DNA from: Bryobacterales bacterium
GTDB taxonomy: Bacteria; Acidobacteriota; Terriglobia; Bryobacterales; Bryobacteraceae
DNA length: 42,220 nucleotides
Direction: 5' to 3'
Assembly (NCBI GenBank): GCA_016789785.1
Contig: JAEUQE010000050.1
Span: 1-42,220, forward strand
Every line of letters begins with the position of its first letter. The first letter of the stretch is position 1. The position numbers and the translations under genes are program-made. Below the pieces are notes generated by a model that was given only the letters and a program-made list of their open reading frames with translations, ran no database searches and was not told the DNA's origin. Shown here one piece after another: positions 41,794-42,220 of the stretch.

Positions 41794-42220
41794 ATGAGGC
41801 TTCTTATACAGATCCTGCCATGGCTCTTGGGAGCGATGGCCACGCCGGTATTTGCACAATTCACAATCACGACGAATTCGCCGCGCCCGACGGCGATGGT
41901 CGGCTCAGTCTATAACCAGACGCTGCTCACCACGGGGGGATCGGGAAACCTGACGGCATGTCAGGTGGCGTCGGGCACTCTGCCCCCTTCGATCACGCTG
42001 GGCACGAGCGGCACCAGTTGCACGCTCAGCGGTACGCCGACATCCACTGGATCGTTCACTTTCGAGGTGCGCGCGTTCGATAGCGCCACGCCCACGCCGG
42101 CGCAGACAAGGTCTACGTCGTCTTGGAGGGAAATGGGCTCTTCACGCTCGGCGACGCCGAGCATCGGCTGCGCGCGGGCCAGTGCCTCGCTGCGCCTGCG
42201 GGTGTCCCCCACGGGGTGCG
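41794..42220 (+). CDS. Secreted Ig-like (He_PIG-type) protein, 3' part disrupted or chimeric
   Basis: The gene starts 14 bases after the preceding one. A signal peptide (RLLIQILPWLLGAMATPVFAQ) is followed by a putative Ig domain with the typical phrases VGSVYNQTLLTTGGSG, GTLPPSITLG, CTLSGTPTSTGSFTFEVRAFDSATPTPAQT (to about 42107). Beyond that the same frame stays open to the window end but turns to low-sense sequence (RSTSSWREMGSSRS...), while another frame encodes a cupin. The true C terminus is therefore missing. Confidence 0.75.
   Translation, partial: MRLLIQILPWLLGAMATPVFAQFTITTNSPRPTAMVGSVYNQTLLTTGGSGNLTACQVASGTLPPSITLGTSGTSCTLSGTPTSTGSFTFEVRAFDSATPTPAQTRSTSSWREMGSSRSATPSIGCARASASLRLRVSPTGC
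42084..42220 (+). other. Cupin-domain fragment out of frame with the Ig-like gene
   Basis: From 42084 a frame shifted relative to the Ig-like gene reads RHAHAGADKVYVVLEGNG and on to HRLRAGQCLAAPAGVPHGV at the window end. It contains cupin motif 1 in variant form (HAH, Asp in place of Glu) and a perfect motif 2 (G-x5-P-x-G-x2-H). An in-frame TAG stands at 42081, so the cupin has no N terminus and no start here. The fragment was joined to the Ig-like gene somewhere around 42082-42107. Confidence 0.75.

Noticed and set aside
1..42220. CRISPR array, tRNA, rRNA, insertion sequence or prophage
   Set aside because: None of the expected repeat spacing, cloverleaf-like sequences, transposase motifs or phage genes was seen.

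Overview
The window looks like a piece of an Acidobacteriota chromosome, most likely of the Bryobacterales/Solibacter group. This is inferred from gene content, not from a marker gene. The signs are a TIGR03437-type C-terminal domain on a secreted protein, two ADOP-type MacB/FtsX permeases without an ATPase, a PSD1/DUF1501 pair with planctomycete-type cytochrome domains, Tat-exported Gfo/Idh/MocA oxidoreductases, and a high G+C content. No rRNA, tRNA, CRISPR array, transposase or phage gene was seen. No gene-free stretch exceeds 300 bases.

Left part (1-9.2 kb): a truncated cytochrome c-domain gene coupled to a Tat-exported oxidoreductase; an alpha/beta-hydrolase-like protein; a Rieske protein with mutM; an orphan sugar-binding lipoprotein followed by a TIM-barrel sugar isomerase; a YdeI-family gene coupled to the ribosome GTPase gene der; a siroheme-synthase NAD domain; and an enolase-superfamily gene broken by a frameshift near 8424.

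Middle part (9.2-26.2 kb): a PIG-L deacetylase; a 1247-residue fusion of an eight-helix ADOP permease to a GAF and a SpoIIE/RsbU serine phosphatase domain (the most striking gene here); a small protein/nucleotidyltransferase pair; a DUF481 outer-membrane protein; a DUF2071 protein; a triple-CHRD secreted protein; a YceH-family protein; an MFS transporter run behind an unusual IclR-HTH/periplasmic-binding-protein regulator; and the PSD1/DUF1501 pair. On the + strand this block is C-rich where its flanks are G-rich, whatever the gene direction.

Right part (26.2-42.2 kb): a carboxypeptidase-regulatory-domain secreted protein; an S41-type peptidase; a beta-propeller/phosphoesterase protein; a second Tat Gfo/Idh/MocA oxidoreductase followed by a HEAT-repeat protein; a second ADOP permease; and a coupled pair made of a membrane-anchored JAMM (JAB) protease and a TPR-repeat secreted protein, divergent from two secreted Ig-like proteins. 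The last 110-140 bases encode a cupin fragment in a different frame from the Ig-like gene they interrupt, which suggests a chimeric contig end or a rearrangement.

Taken together, much of the window serves the cell envelope: export through Tat and Sec, carbohydrate turnover by small isolated gene sets, and signalling or proteolysis anchored in the membrane.
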